Shown: positions 54,516-64,000 of the stretch, in pieces | How the letters are laid out: every line of letters starts with the position of its first letter | How positions within the stretch are numbered: the first letter of the stretch is position 1 | Assembly: GCF_000219625.1 (NCBI RefSeq) | Contig: NC_018217.1 | Coordinates: 3,038,001 to 3,102,000, forward strand | Reading direction: 5' to 3' | DNA: 64,000 bases | Source: Zymoseptoria tritici IPO323 | Lineage: Eukaryota; Ascomycota; Dothideomycetes; Mycosphaerellales; Mycosphaerellaceae | Notes under the pieces: generated by a model | Seen by the model: the letters and a program-made list of their open reading frames with translations, nothing else | What the model was told of the DNA's origin: nothing | Databases searched by the model: none | Program-made: the position numbers and the translations under genes

Positions 54516-56177
54516 ATGCCGCTCTCTCCACTCATCGCGCTGGCCATCGGGATCGTTCTTACTACGTCGCCTGCGCGAGCTCAACTCGCTAATTTCAACT
54601 TCACCGCTGCTGCAGAACTCCCGCAATGCGTCACGTCGTGTGGTTTGCAGATTCTCGGCAGCTTCAACTGTACGATCGGAGATCCTTGTTACTGTGCTCA
54701 GTCGGGACCTATGGTCGACGCCCTTACATCTTGTGTAATCAAATCTTGTCCATCGGAGGTCGAAGCCCTTCAAGGAGCGCAGTTCCAAGCAAGCAGCTGC
54801 GGCTTTGTCGCTCATCATGACGAGGTGAGTGCCCAGGCATAGAAGGCTTGGTACATGCCTCGGAGCCTCCCTGTCCCTACAAATGTCTAAGCCAATTGCT
54901 GACTTGTACACTTCGCTTTTGAAGGGTCCCAGGGCTAGAGCTGTTTTGATTGCGTTTCTCGTATTAGCGACGCTGTTCTTCTTCGCCCGTCTCGCCTCGC
55001 GGTGGCCGCAGTGGGGCGGAGCCGGCTATCGTTGGGACGACGGTGTCGCCACGATCTGCTACTTACCGATTGTGGCCTCTGTTGTTTGCGGTCTCGTCAT
55101 GGTTCACTACGGAATGGGTCAGGATGTGTGGGCATTGCCTATCCCATACGTCCTACACTGGGCTAAGGTATTCATCTTTCCTACTCGGGCCATAATAGTC
55201 CTTTCGCCACCTTCACTGACATCTTATAGTGGTTTGTTGCCTCTCAGCCAATATACATCTTTGCGGCGTACTTTACGAAGCTCTCCCTACTCCTACTCTA
55301 CCTCCGCATCTGGCCGGAGGCCGATTCTACCAACCACAATTTCCGCTTGCTTTGCAAAGCTCTCAGTTGGTTCCTGTCTCTTGCCGCCTTCACTGCCTTG
55401 ATGGCTACGATGATTGGCTGCACCATCCTATGTGGTAAGTCGTTCCAACTCCGGCGGACCTGGCTTCGGCTGGCTGATCACATATGATACATAGGCTGGC
55501 GATACAATAATACATCCTGTATCAACTGTGCAGCATTGGCATATTACAGCGGTTCAATGAATGCCGTTCTGGACATCGTCATTATCATACTGCCCGTTCC
55601 AAGACTGCTCGCTCTTCAGATTACGATGAAGCAAAAGTTGGGGTATGTTGTCGGCTCGTAGTTCGCTTGTACCTATGGACTGACTTGTGGGTATAGCATC
55701 ATCTCTTGCTTCCTCGTCGGGCTCGTCGTAACGGCCTGCGCAATCGTCCGCCTCACTGAATTGCACAAGTTGAACAGCGTCGGAAACGCTACGTGGGACT
55801 TCCTCCCTTTCACTTTATGGTGTGGTGTAAGTCATCCTATCATGTCTCCCTCCTGTCTGTTCACAAACCCGTCTTCTGACATACACACATTCAGATCGAG
55901 TTATGTTGCAGCATGTAAGCAAACCCGGAAATTGATCGTCCCTCGCAGAACTTGTCCTCGAGCTAACATATCGACCAGGATTTGCTGCTGCATGCCCGCA
56001 ATGGCCGGTTTCTTGAAGCGTTTCTTTGGGACGATAGCCGCCGGGAAGAGTTCACGCGGGTTGTCACACGGCGACAGCGCGCTCGGTCGACCGGAAAAGA
56101 TCAAGGAGAACAACGACAGCGATGTGTGCATTGATATGGCATCTCTAAAGCCGATCGCTGCGGGAGAAACCCCGTGA
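54516..56177 (+). CDS. CFEM-domain seven-helix receptor-like protein (Pth11-like)
   Basis: I reconstructed seven exons: 54516-54824, 54925-55167, 55230-55434, 55495-55642, 55697-55826, 55895-55914 and 55979-56177. All phases agree and they give 417 aa. Residues 1-23 are a signal peptide (MPLSPLIALAIGIVLTTSPARAQ). Residues 33-96 are a CFEM domain with eight cysteines in order (CVTSC.. NC.. PCYC.. SCVIKSC.. SC). The rest is the fungal rhodopsin-like membrane domain: GPRARAVLIAFLVLATLFFF, YRWDDGVATICY, IYIFAAYFTKLSLLLLYLRI, MNAVLDIVIIILPVPRL, and IISCFLVGLVVTACAIVRLT. The layout is that of Pth11-class receptors, which sense surface or host cues in some fungi. The cytosolic tail is short. Exon 6 is only 20 nt. 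Confidence 0.88.
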
Positions 56178-56612
56178 GGGGAAAGGGAACGGATATATCG
56201 GTCAAAGCTCACTACCAACGAGTGTCGGATCGGACATTGACGGCGGCATCAGGTTCTTCAAGGGTACAATAGAGAGAGACCTGCAGAGGTACAATGCATG
56301 TAGTTTGCCGTCGCTTCTTCCTGAGAGCCTGTCCCTGCTACCACTCGTCGGCATGCACTTGCACGGACTATGGCACACGATCGGCCAGCCGTCTCGGTTC
56401 CTGCATCAATCGCCCTCCCTTCTAAGACTTCTCGCATTCATACCCCCACTTGATCTCCACCATATCGAGATCGAATGGCTCTGGTAGCCTCTTCGCATCG
56501 ACGTCGTCTCCACGTTCCTACGTACCTTCGTTCTGCTTGGTACATCTGAGCAATGTTCGAGGGCTTCAGCTGAATCGTGTCGTAGCTGAATCCATGTTAT
56601 CTTTGGCGTTGC
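56178..56612. other. Intergenic between convergent genes
   Basis: 435 bp holding the 3' ends of the CFEM gene and the leftward membrane-protein gene. Nothing else is supported. Confidence 0.4.
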
Positions 56613-58154
56613 TTATCCCTGAAGCGGCTCTCTGATTTCGGGGTACACGAGCCTGACTGGCTCCCGTCTTCTGCTGCTACGAATTTCCTGCAGCTTAGAG
56701 AGTGGGATGTCGTCCTGATTTGCGGACTTCATCTCGGTCCAGAAGACTGTGCCGTGGGGACGGGCGATAAGCTCCATTGGCCTTATGCGAACGTGCGCTG
56801 AGGCCTGCTTGATCTGCCATCGCAGCTCCTTCTCTCTCAATATAGTAGCCTCAGCTCCGACTTCGGCATGAAAGGAGGAAACGACCAGAAAAGCTGCGCG
56901 AAGTGCGCCAAACACATCCTCAACCTTGCCGTCGTGTCTTAAGAACATGCCATCGAGCCAGACTGCATAAAGGGTCAGCATTATGCAGACTGTCGTTACG
57001 AGAAATGCAAGGAGTAGCATGGTCGAGAATCCCCATTTGTATGTTGCTCCTGGCTGGCAAACAGCTCGTTCTAGCACATCGTCCAGAGTCTTCACTCGCT
57101 GATCATGCCAGAAATACGCCCAACCGCTTTGACGGAGCTGAGAGTGGGGTGGAGTGTAAATCAGCGTATAGTTGGGTGTGAGACCAGTACCAGCTCCGTC
57201 AAAGCGTTGATATACGTTGTTACTGGCGTACATAAACGGCTCGGTAACATTGACATCTGCCCGCTTTATGTTAATGGTATGTCTGAATGGCAATGCTGGG
57301 ACCCGATGCTCACAAGTTGTGTTGGAAACGCCCACGATGCGCGTCCAGTCGACAATTGGTTTGATACAATCTACTGCCTCGTTTTGGTCGAATAGGACGC
57401 CCTCCTGGATTTGGTCGAATAGGACGCCGTCGCACGACGGCAGACTGTTCATCTCCACTTGAACATAGGACGATATATTGCTGGCGATGTAAGGGACCAT
57501 ATCTGCCTGGTATCCCGTCATGGCCGACGTCCAGGTGGGAAATACCAGGACGTAGATCGTGCATGCGATAAGTGCAACGCTTCGGCAGACGTTTCTTTTG
57601 GACGCTGACAATCTGCCTACCAGTAGGTCAGAGCCATACGTACGTAGTGCCAGAAATGTGTCCGGAGCGTATGACAAAGCCAGGAACTTGTCATAGCTCA
57701 TCGTGGAAGTTTCAGAACCATTCAGCATGCTGCGACGGAAGGTACGATATATGCACAACGCAACGAGAGCTTGGCCACCGCGACTGAGGACCAGATCCCA
57801 GCCGACATCGATAAGTTTGGCGGCCGCAAATTCGAATTCGCCGAAGCCAAGATTGATGGCGAATGTGTAGCGTGTGTCGAAGAGGTTCGGAGGTTCGTAA
57901 GTACTGAATGTGTTCCCGGAAGGATCGCATCCAAAATTTGTTGTATCGCCGCTGTTCTCGTTGTTCCTGGGGGTGGTGGCTGATTTGCTAATGTATAGCG
58001 GGAATATCACAGTTCCAGAGATGGACAGGCACAATAGTGCCGTAGGTACGAAGAACGCTTGCCAGCGTCCCGTGCGGTCCTGGTCTGACGGGATCTGTAG
58101 CTGTGCTGTGGCCTTGGGCGAGCATTTGTCGTGCGCCAGAAGCGGTTCAGACAT
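56613..58154 (-). CDS. Unidentified membrane protein with large extracellular loop
   Basis: Single-exon gene of 513 aa. Hydrophobic helices are visible near the start (AFFVPTALLCLSISGTVIFP), in the middle (SVALIACTIYVLVFP) and late (FSTMLLLAFLVTTVCIMLTL), with further weaker ones. Between the last two lies a loop of about 180 residues with N-glycosylation sites (NISS, NTT, NVT, NYT) and cysteines, suggesting an exposed domain. The C-terminus is charged and probably cytosolic. The family occurs widely in ascomycetes as unnamed membrane proteins, and I assign no function. A nine-residue tandem duplication (GVLFDQIQE then GVLFDQNE) lies in the loop, from a 27-bp repeat at 57384-57429. Confidence 0.62.
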   Translation of the reverse strand: MSEPLLAHDKCSPKATAQLQIPSDQDRTGRWQAFFVPTALLCLSISGTVIFPLYISKSATTPRNNENSGDTTNFGCDPSGNTFSTYEPPNLFDTRYTFAINLGFGEFEFAAAKLIDVGWDLVLSRGGQALVALCIYRTFRRSMLNGSETSTMSYDKFLALSYAPDTFLALRTYGSDLLVGRLSASKRNVCRSVALIACTIYVLVFPTWTSAMTGYQADMVPYIASNISSYVQVEMNSLPSCDGVLFDQIQEGVLFDQNEAVDCIKPIVDWTRIVGVSNTTCEHRVPALPFRHTINIKRADVNVTEPFMYASNNVYQRFDGAGTGLTPNYTLIYTPPHSQLRQSGWAYFWHDQRVKTLDDVLERAVCQPGATYKWGFSTMLLLAFLVTTVCIMLTLYAVWLDGMFLRHDGKVEDVFGALRAAFLVVSSFHAEVGAEATILREKELRWQIKQASAHVRIRPMELIARPHGTVFWTEMKSANQDDIPLSKLQEIRSSRRREPVRLVYPEIREPLQG

Positions 58155-58538
58155 GGCTAGATGAAGTGAGCTTGCGCATAGAGACGGCAGTTCCTACCAT
58201 TTGACAGAGAGGTGCGCACCTGATCAGATTGTGGTTGATAGCAGTCTGAGCGGAAATGAGGAGGTAAGGCGGGAGCTCAGCCGTCCTCAGCCTTTTCATG
58301 GTGATGATTGCATACGATACGTACAGGCGAACCGTCCGATATCCCCTCTCAGCCTTGTGTGGCTACCTTTTGAGCTCATGATAGGCTCATGATAGGCTAT
58401 TCCTACCTGGAGGTACATCCTACACGGGACTTGGAGCTGAGGCCAGACCTGCGAGTCACTTCACCAATCGATGAATTCGAGATGCGTTGGCGAACATTGG
58501 TCATCGCAGTGAAGTCTTGGACTAGCACGTGCAAGCCA
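58155..58538. other. Intergenic left flank of the transposon
   Basis: 384 bp between the membrane-protein start and the transposon target site. AGCTCATGATAGGCT near 58372 is partly repeated directly after. No gene is supported. Confidence 0.4.
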
Positions 58539-58549
58539 GGTGAATCCAG
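58539..58549. repeat. Target-site duplication, left copy
   Basis: GGTGAATCCAG, identical to 62564-62574 on the other side of the element. An 11-bp duplication is in the 8-11 bp range made by MULE transposases. Confidence 0.8.
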
Positions 58550-58551
58550 CT

Positions 58552-58592
58552 AAACGTATCGGGGGAGCACATAAGGAAAGCACACTCGGATA
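58552..58592. repeat. Left terminal inverted repeat
   Basis: Begins AAACGTATC and ends AAAGCACACTCGGATA. It pairs with the reverse complement of 62523-62563 at 38 of 41 positions. It is free of the C-to-T changes that fill the interior. Confidence 0.88.
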
Positions 58593-61500
58593 AACTCGTA
58601 TAGCTCGTATACATGCTAAGACTTGGAAATTCGACTTTATCTCACCGCTCTTCTACCTTTACCTACTACTTAATACACTACTACACTATCGACAACAAGC
58701 AAAGCGATATTAGGATCTATAGAGCGTATTACGAGCTTTACGTTAAAAAAAGAATTATCTAAATCGGCCGTATTTTAAGCCTACTATAATTCTACTAAAT
58801 CTACCGCTAGTTTTTAGCCCTTAACTACTAAAATGGACGACACTAGCGACTTATCTATAGTAGATTTACCTTCCCTATCGGACTTCTACCGCGACTATAG
58901 CCTTTAGCGTACTACTTAGGACGACTACCTTAACGACTTACTTAGTAAGGACTTCCTCGACAACTCGCTATCTACTAGCGTCCTTATAGGTCTACTACCG
59001 AGCGCTCTACCGGCTCTACGTAATTATAGTAATAGAGTCTCTAATGCTATTAACTTACTAAGTAACTTACTAGCTCTACCGCCGCCCTTACGACTACCGG
59101 AGCATCTAATATCGATAGTATAGCCTTTATAGTAGACCGTTTATAAGGGTAGGAAGACGAGTAAAGCGAATCTACTAGCCGTTATATCTGTGCCTAAACC
59201 TCTACCTTATCTAAGGCTAGCGTAGTAGCCTTATCTACTACTTACTTACGATTAACGAGATCTCGTTACGTCGTTTATAACGGTAATAATTCCTTATTAT
59301 TACGAGCATCCGCAAGATAGTAAGATCTTCCGTAATGTAGCTTACTACCTCTTACGCCTCTAGGACTACTACTTTAGTACTAGCACCGCCGTCGTCTATA
59401 TATCGAGCGACGACTAATGAGCGATGTTTTATTACATATACTATAGCGATACTACTCGGAACAACTAGGGATTCGAGGAGGCTCTATACGATAGTAACGA
59501 CGAGAATCGTTACCTCCGGATTCGAGTAGTACGGAACATTCGTACTAGATACTACATATAGAGTTGCCGGTTGTCTTATAAGCGTATATTAAAGAGCGCT
59601 AGGGTAAAGTAGTAGATCTTAACTGTTTATACCCTTAACTATACGCATAAAGCTACGCCCTTACTAACTATTTATTTAGTCTACCGCGAGCGTCTACTAT
59701 TATATTAAGCTACTCTCTCGGTTGCTACTTAGCTAAGGCTTACCGGTAAGTCCTATAAGACGGCATACCGACAGCTATCGGCTAAGGACCTATAACTTAA
59801 TAGAAGGACGTATTATAACCTCGCTAAAGGTATTACGTATAAGGGTAGTAATAACTCCGAGACTGTTATTAACGCCTTACTTAGTATGCTAGTAGCCCTT
59901 AGCTTTAGCTATAAGGCACGCTAGTTATTCGAGATCGACGAATAGACTAGCTAAGTAATAAAGTCGTCGCTTAAGTAGATAGTATATTAGCTACCTCGAT
60001 AAGAGACGTTTATAATAAGGTTTGTGCCCGACTTCTATATATAGATAGACGCTACCTTTAATACTAACCGCGCGGCTCTATTGCTCGGCGTCTTTACTAG
60101 AGTCGCGAATACCGGCAAGGGCTTCCCTATTATATATAGCCTTATAAAGAGCGAGAGCGCCGAGAATTAGCTCTTTATATTAACCGTCGTTACGAACAAC
60201 TATCTTAAAGGGCTACGAATGCCGAAGGTTATACTCTCTAACCGCGGTAAGGGCCTTATAGCTACTATACCGGACTCCCCCTTTTACGCCGTTATTTAGT
60301 AATATTACTAGTAGCACGCCGCTAAGAACATTAAAGAGCGCATTAATAATAGTACTAGACGTAAAGCTACTACTATTACCGCCGCTACGAAGGCTCGACT
60401 CGTAATAGTCGCCGCTATAGCTACGAACTTATAAGTAGGCTACGCTGCCCTAATCGACACCGCCGGACCCTCTACTTAAGCCTTAGAAGTGCTAGTTATA
60501 GCGCTAAAACCGCGTAGCATACGTAAGCTAGGCTATATAGTAGAGGAGAAGGAGACGCTAAATAGGCTCGTATAGCTATAGCTATAGTCGGAGATAGTAG
60601 CGGCTACTAACGAGACTATAGAGAAGATGCTTAAGTTATTTACTATAGACGACAAGATCTACTTTACGAGCATATAGTTAGACGTAAAGGAGCGTCTCGT
60701 TACGTACTATACTAAGTACCTTCTAAACCTCGGTACTAACTCTACGTAACGCGTAGAGGTCGGCAACCGTAGTATAAAGGGGTTTACGTCTAACGGCCTT
60801 AACTTAGAGTAATGCGTTAAGAGCATTAAGCTATATATTAATAGGACGTTCGACGAGCTAGAGCTACTAGAGTAGAATACATTCGCCGGCTCGCTATTGC
60901 TCGTAGTCTCTATAGATAATAAGGGCTACTTTATAGAGGTTGTTAGTAAAGCTACCGTATAGATACTTAAACGGTTACTTCGCAACTTCTACTATACGCT
61001 CGAGATAAAGCGCTCTATCGACACTCGTAATACTAGCTACTCTATAGCGGAGCCGGTAGAGCTATATCTAGTGCGTAAATACTATATAGAGTGCGGTAAA
61101 GTAGAGCGGTTTAGTATTACCTACGGTTATATATTACTAAAGGCTATAATTAAGAGGATTCCTATTTCTATAAGGCTATGTTACTATCGTTAGTATGCCT
61201 CTAACCGAGCCCTTAGCCGTATTAATTAGAAGCCTAAATAGCTACTAGCGTATAACTTAGAGTTCGATAATATATAGGTATTGCTATTAGAGCGCATTAG
61301 TATATAAGACAGGATTAAGGGAGCTATACTTCGTATACTAGACTTTATTATAGGGATTAACGAGTCCGAGGCTTTACACTTCGTAGACGACATTAAGGCC
61401 TTTAAATATACTCGAATGCTAGCTATCCGAAGATAGGTAGCAGTAGCTAGTCTACCTAAGGTAAGGCTATTTATTACTCTAAGGGACGAGTACTATATTC

Positions 61501-62522
61501 GTAAGGCTCGTAAGGGCAACAACAACGCTAATAGTCGGCTCTAAACGAGTGCTAAGATAACTAAGACTACTATATAATAGGTAGAGCAGACCGCTGCTCG
61601 TACTATAGAAGCAGCCTTAGTAGCTAAATAACGTGTAGAGCCTACGGTAGTAATAAGGGGTAGAAGGGCTCGTAGAGTAAGAGCTAGTAGAAGGGCTAGT
61701 AGAAGGGCCGGTAGAAGGGCCGGTAGAGCGAGGGGTAGAGGGCGAGGTAGCATTAGTATAGCGCCGGTAGGCGGTAAGGGCGTAGCTGCTACTAATCTTA
61801 GTAAGGAATCTATACCGGCTCCTATTAAGGCTGCCTCTATATCGTCGACCCCTCTAGTAACTAGTAGAGGTAGACCGATCCGTCGCCCTCGGAAGACGGT
61901 ATATATCTTAAGCGTAGCTACTAGTACGAGGCCGTAGATCTATTACTCGCGTAAACGACTCGTACGGAAGCTAGAAATACCGAATCCGGTATTAAACGCT
62001 CGGCTAATTAGAGCGCCGAGAACTCCTTTAGTTTTAACGCTCTTAGCTATATATAGTATTACTATTTCGTTCCTTTTAATTATATAGCTACACCTCTTAG
62101 TTAAGTAGTAGTAAAGGCTACTCCTCTGTTTACTAGCCCTTATAGTAACGTTTAGTTCGAGAGCTAGTAGCTATTACCTAAGGGGTAGGGGACTCTTCCG
62201 CTCCGGCGACAAATTTTTTGCTCCTACCTAGTTAGGAAGTTATAGAAAAGTTCCTAATCGGGCTTAGCGCGAAGCCCGGAAATAGGGCTATATTAACAAT
62301 TTATCTTTTGCTTTATTTATTAGCGGTAGAAAGGGTAGCTTAGTAAAGGGGCTCGAGTATTCGTTTCTCCTTCTATTAACTACTTCCTTTAGCGTCCTTA
62401 GTTCGAGCCGATCCGGAGAGCCCTTTTACTAAGGCTACTAGCGTTAGTAAGACTTTATCTTTTTAGTCGTCGGAGAACTTCCATTTTTAGTTTAGCGTCA
62501 AATTTTGCTTAGTTATTTTCAG

Positions 62523-62563
62523 TATCCGAGTGTGCTTTCCTTTTGTGCTCCTCAGATACGTTT
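62523..62563. repeat. Right terminal inverted repeat
   Basis: Starts TATCCGAGTGTGCTTT and ends GATACGTTT. It is the partner of the left repeat and directly abuts the right target-site copy. Confidence 0.88.
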
Positions 62564-62574
62564 GGTGAATCCAG
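62564..62574. repeat. Target-site duplication, right copy
   Basis: GGTGAATCCAG, identical to the left copy at 58539-58549. Confidence 0.8.
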
Positions 62575-63215
62575 TTCCGAAAAGTTCTCACATCTGCTCA
62601 TTCGTGACTCAAAATGCGGACAAGGGTTAAGTCGCTTGTTCAGCTCATTCGAGCTCATTCATGTGAGGTCCCTTCAGCAGAATTGTATCAATAGATCCAG
62701 CAGAGTGGCTCAAGTCCCGGCAGTCGTGCTTCAGTAGGTTTGTGGCTTGCGACGCCCGCTAGCGGTACAACCGCATGATCCAGTGCATTTCCAGACCATG
62801 GTAGTGGCCATAGTGACACCGATCTATCCAGAGTAAGTGTCACCCTTGTGGCGGTCTCATCTTAGCGGTGCCACCGTGTGGAGAAGCCTGTTCGCCGAAA
62901 AGCGGGTCATCCCACGGATGTGGTTCTGTCCCAGTCGTACGGCGGGCAGTTCGTGGCGCTTCACTTGAAGAAGATGGCTGAACTATCCTTAGTGGTGACA
63001 CTGTTCGGTCCAGTGCGAACGCTGTTCTTGCAGCGGCGGGATGGCACGGTCCTGCCAGTGTTGTACCGCATCCAGTCGAGGGCTTTGTGCGCGATTTGTG
63101 AAGCGTTGGCGTCCGCAGATGCATTGAGGGTCGAAAGGAAAATGTTGACAAGGCCGATGTACGTGACGTCACAGCACGGCGATGGCCTCCAGGCAGTGAT
63201 AGTCGTGTTTGTGGA
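62575..63215. other. Intergenic right flank of the transposon
   Basis: 641 bp with normal CA and TG content, including the 3' flank of the Sld7-like gene. A plus-strand frame here (62878-63531) overlaps that gene antisense and is not called. Confidence 0.4.
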
Positions 63216-64000
63216 TCATGGCAAGAACTTATCGCGCTCGGCAGTCTTGCTCAAGCTGGGCGTGTTGGACTTGCTACCATTGCCCATGAAAGCATTGACG
63301 AACGGGTTCCCTTTCTCTGAGCCAGGTAGAGCCGAGGAGCCGAACAGCTTTCTTCCACCTGGAGTGAATTTGTCGTCGTCCTCCTCGGCTTCCAACGTCA
63401 GCGGATCGTTGCAAAAGACTGCCAGAAGCCTATCAACGGTTGCTCGCAGAGCTTCGGTGTGGATCTGCAGCGAGGAGTCCGCGATTTGCTTCCGGAAAGC
63501 CAGACATGTTCCTTTGAAAGCTTGGTGGTAGATCAACTTGTACTCCTCGGACTGCTTGCGCTCGTTCTCCAGATCTTCAAAGCTCGTATCGAGCGCTGGA
63601 GAGGCGGCTGCGGAGTTGGCGCGTGATTTACGAGTCTTCATCTGAACCAGACCGTACAGACGCATGCCGGCCATGACTACCTTGGCGATGTAGTCTTTGT
63701 TCTTCTGCTCAGTGGACGACGCTGGGCTTGTCACCACGCTTGGTGCACTCTGCATTCGCGAAAGCGTAGACTTCTTGTTCGCAGCGGGTACGGACGGCTC
63801 CCTGACACTGAAGGAGTGGTTGGACGCTACACTTGGTGATCTCGATAGCGGTCGACTTTGCAGAGGCACTGAGTGCGTATTGCTGATCGACCTGCGGTGC
63901 TTGAGGCTTGCATGCACAGCCATGTCCGCATTCATGCCCGATGCTGCTGCTGCAGAAACTCCTGCACCGCCTTGTCTGCGGGCCTGACGTTTACGCTCAG
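63216..64000 (-). CDS. sld7: Sld7-like replication-initiation protein, C-terminal part
   Basis: The minus-strand frame is open to the window edge, so the 5' part lies outside. The visible 261 residues start ERKRQARRQGGAGVSAAAAS, followed by a Ser-rich linker (SRPLSRSPSVASNHSF). A helical domain with KDYIAKVVMAGMRLYGLVQM and then YKLIYHQAFKGTCLAFRKQI and TVDRLLAVFC follows. That helical pattern matches the Sld7 C-terminal domain as I remember it. Sld7 binds Sld3 and helps load Cdc45 at replication origins. The tail ends FVNAFMGNGSKSNTPSLSK. The assignment rests on the C-terminal domain only, because the N-terminal domain is not in the window. Confidence 0.6.
   Translation of the reverse strand, partial: ERKRQARRQGGAGVSAAAASGMNADMAVHASLKHRRSISNTHSVPLQSRPLSRSPSVASNHSFSVREPSVPAANKKSTLSRMQSAPSVVTSPASSTEQKNKDYIAKVVMAGMRLYGLVQMKTRKSRANSAAASPALDTSFEDLENERKQSEEYKLIYHQAFKGTCLAFRKQIADSSLQIHTEALRATVDRLLAVFCNDPLTLEAEEDDDKFTPGGRKLFGSSALPGSEKGNPFVNAFMGNGSKSNTPSLSKTAERDKFLP

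Larger units (their letters stand above)
58550..62563 (+). mobile_element. MULE-type DNA transposon, inactivated by RIP
   Basis: A 4.0-kb element with 41-bp terminal inverted repeats (58552-58592 and 62523-62563, three mismatches) and an 11-bp target-site duplication. A plus-strand transposase frame begins about 58833. It can be followed to about 61750 but is interrupted by many TAG and TAA codons, as expected if CAG and CAA were mutated, plus one TGA near 59418. Around 60043-60200 the frame encodes DATFNTNRAALLLGVF and TGKGFPIIYSL, the MULE DDE region with its first aspartate. Further on is VILSNRGKGLIATIP (about 60228), where the second aspartate has become asparagine. HAAKNIKERI (about 60316) matches the usual sequence after it. 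A basic Arg/Gly/Ala repeat tail lies at 61660-61750. The element is non-autonomous today. Confidence 0.85.

Noticed and set aside
61541..61753. 70-codon Leu/Ala-rich minus-strand frame in the transposon
   Set aside because: It is the antisense of the 15-bp repeat that encodes the basic tail of the transposase.

Overview
The window is nuclear DNA of a filamentous ascomycete (Pezizomycotina). Most protein genes are cut by short GT-AG introns (about 48-160 nt) with CTGAC/CTAAC branch sites. The gene set is typically fungal: SAGA subunit Spt20, the fused PABA synthase, a CFEM-domain receptor-like protein, Zn2Cys6 and C2H2 regulators, and an FSH1-type hydrolase. A transposon near the right end carries repeat-induced point mutation (RIP). 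The overall style suggests Dothideomycetes, but that is an inference I could not test.

Layout. 1-8.2 kb: a partial gene at the left edge, an F-box-like protein, the DEAD-box helicase Drs1 and a choline/ethanolamine kinase. 9.4-24.3 kb: a C2H2 regulator, a long gene-poor stretch with a decayed coding relic, a Zn2Cys6 protein, LSm7, an unidentified protein, an FSH1-type hydrolase and Spt20. 24.3-32.3 kb: an accessory island without housekeeping genes. It holds a triplicated, diverged non-coding unit, one intact unidentified coiled-coil gene, its tandem decayed copy, an eight-unit minisatellite and a third gene fragment. 32.4-53.5 kb: a conserved block with Sec22, PABA synthase, a small Ala/Pro-rich protein, a Myb/SANT-like protein, a zinc-knuckle protein, Mhr1/mL67, a dynamin-like large GTPase, dolichyldiphosphatase and an RBR E3 ligase. 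53.5-64 kb: a CFEM seven-helix receptor-like gene, an unidentified membrane protein, a 4.0-kb MULE-type DNA transposon mutated by RIP, and a partial Sld7-like gene at the right edge.

No tRNA, rRNA, CRISPR array or operon was seen. The housekeeping genes serve unrelated processes (ribosome biogenesis, mRNA decay and splicing, ER-Golgi traffic, folate and phospholipid synthesis, mitochondrial translation, N-glycosylation) and show no pathway clustering. The most unusual material is the 24.3-31.1 kb island and the transposon. In the transposon, C-to-T change is confined to CpA and, more narrowly, to CpA preceded by a pyrimidine. The element still has 41-bp terminal inverted repeats and an 11-bp target-site duplication.

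All splice models come from reading frame, splice sites and branch sites by eye. Family calls rest on recognised motifs, not on database searches.
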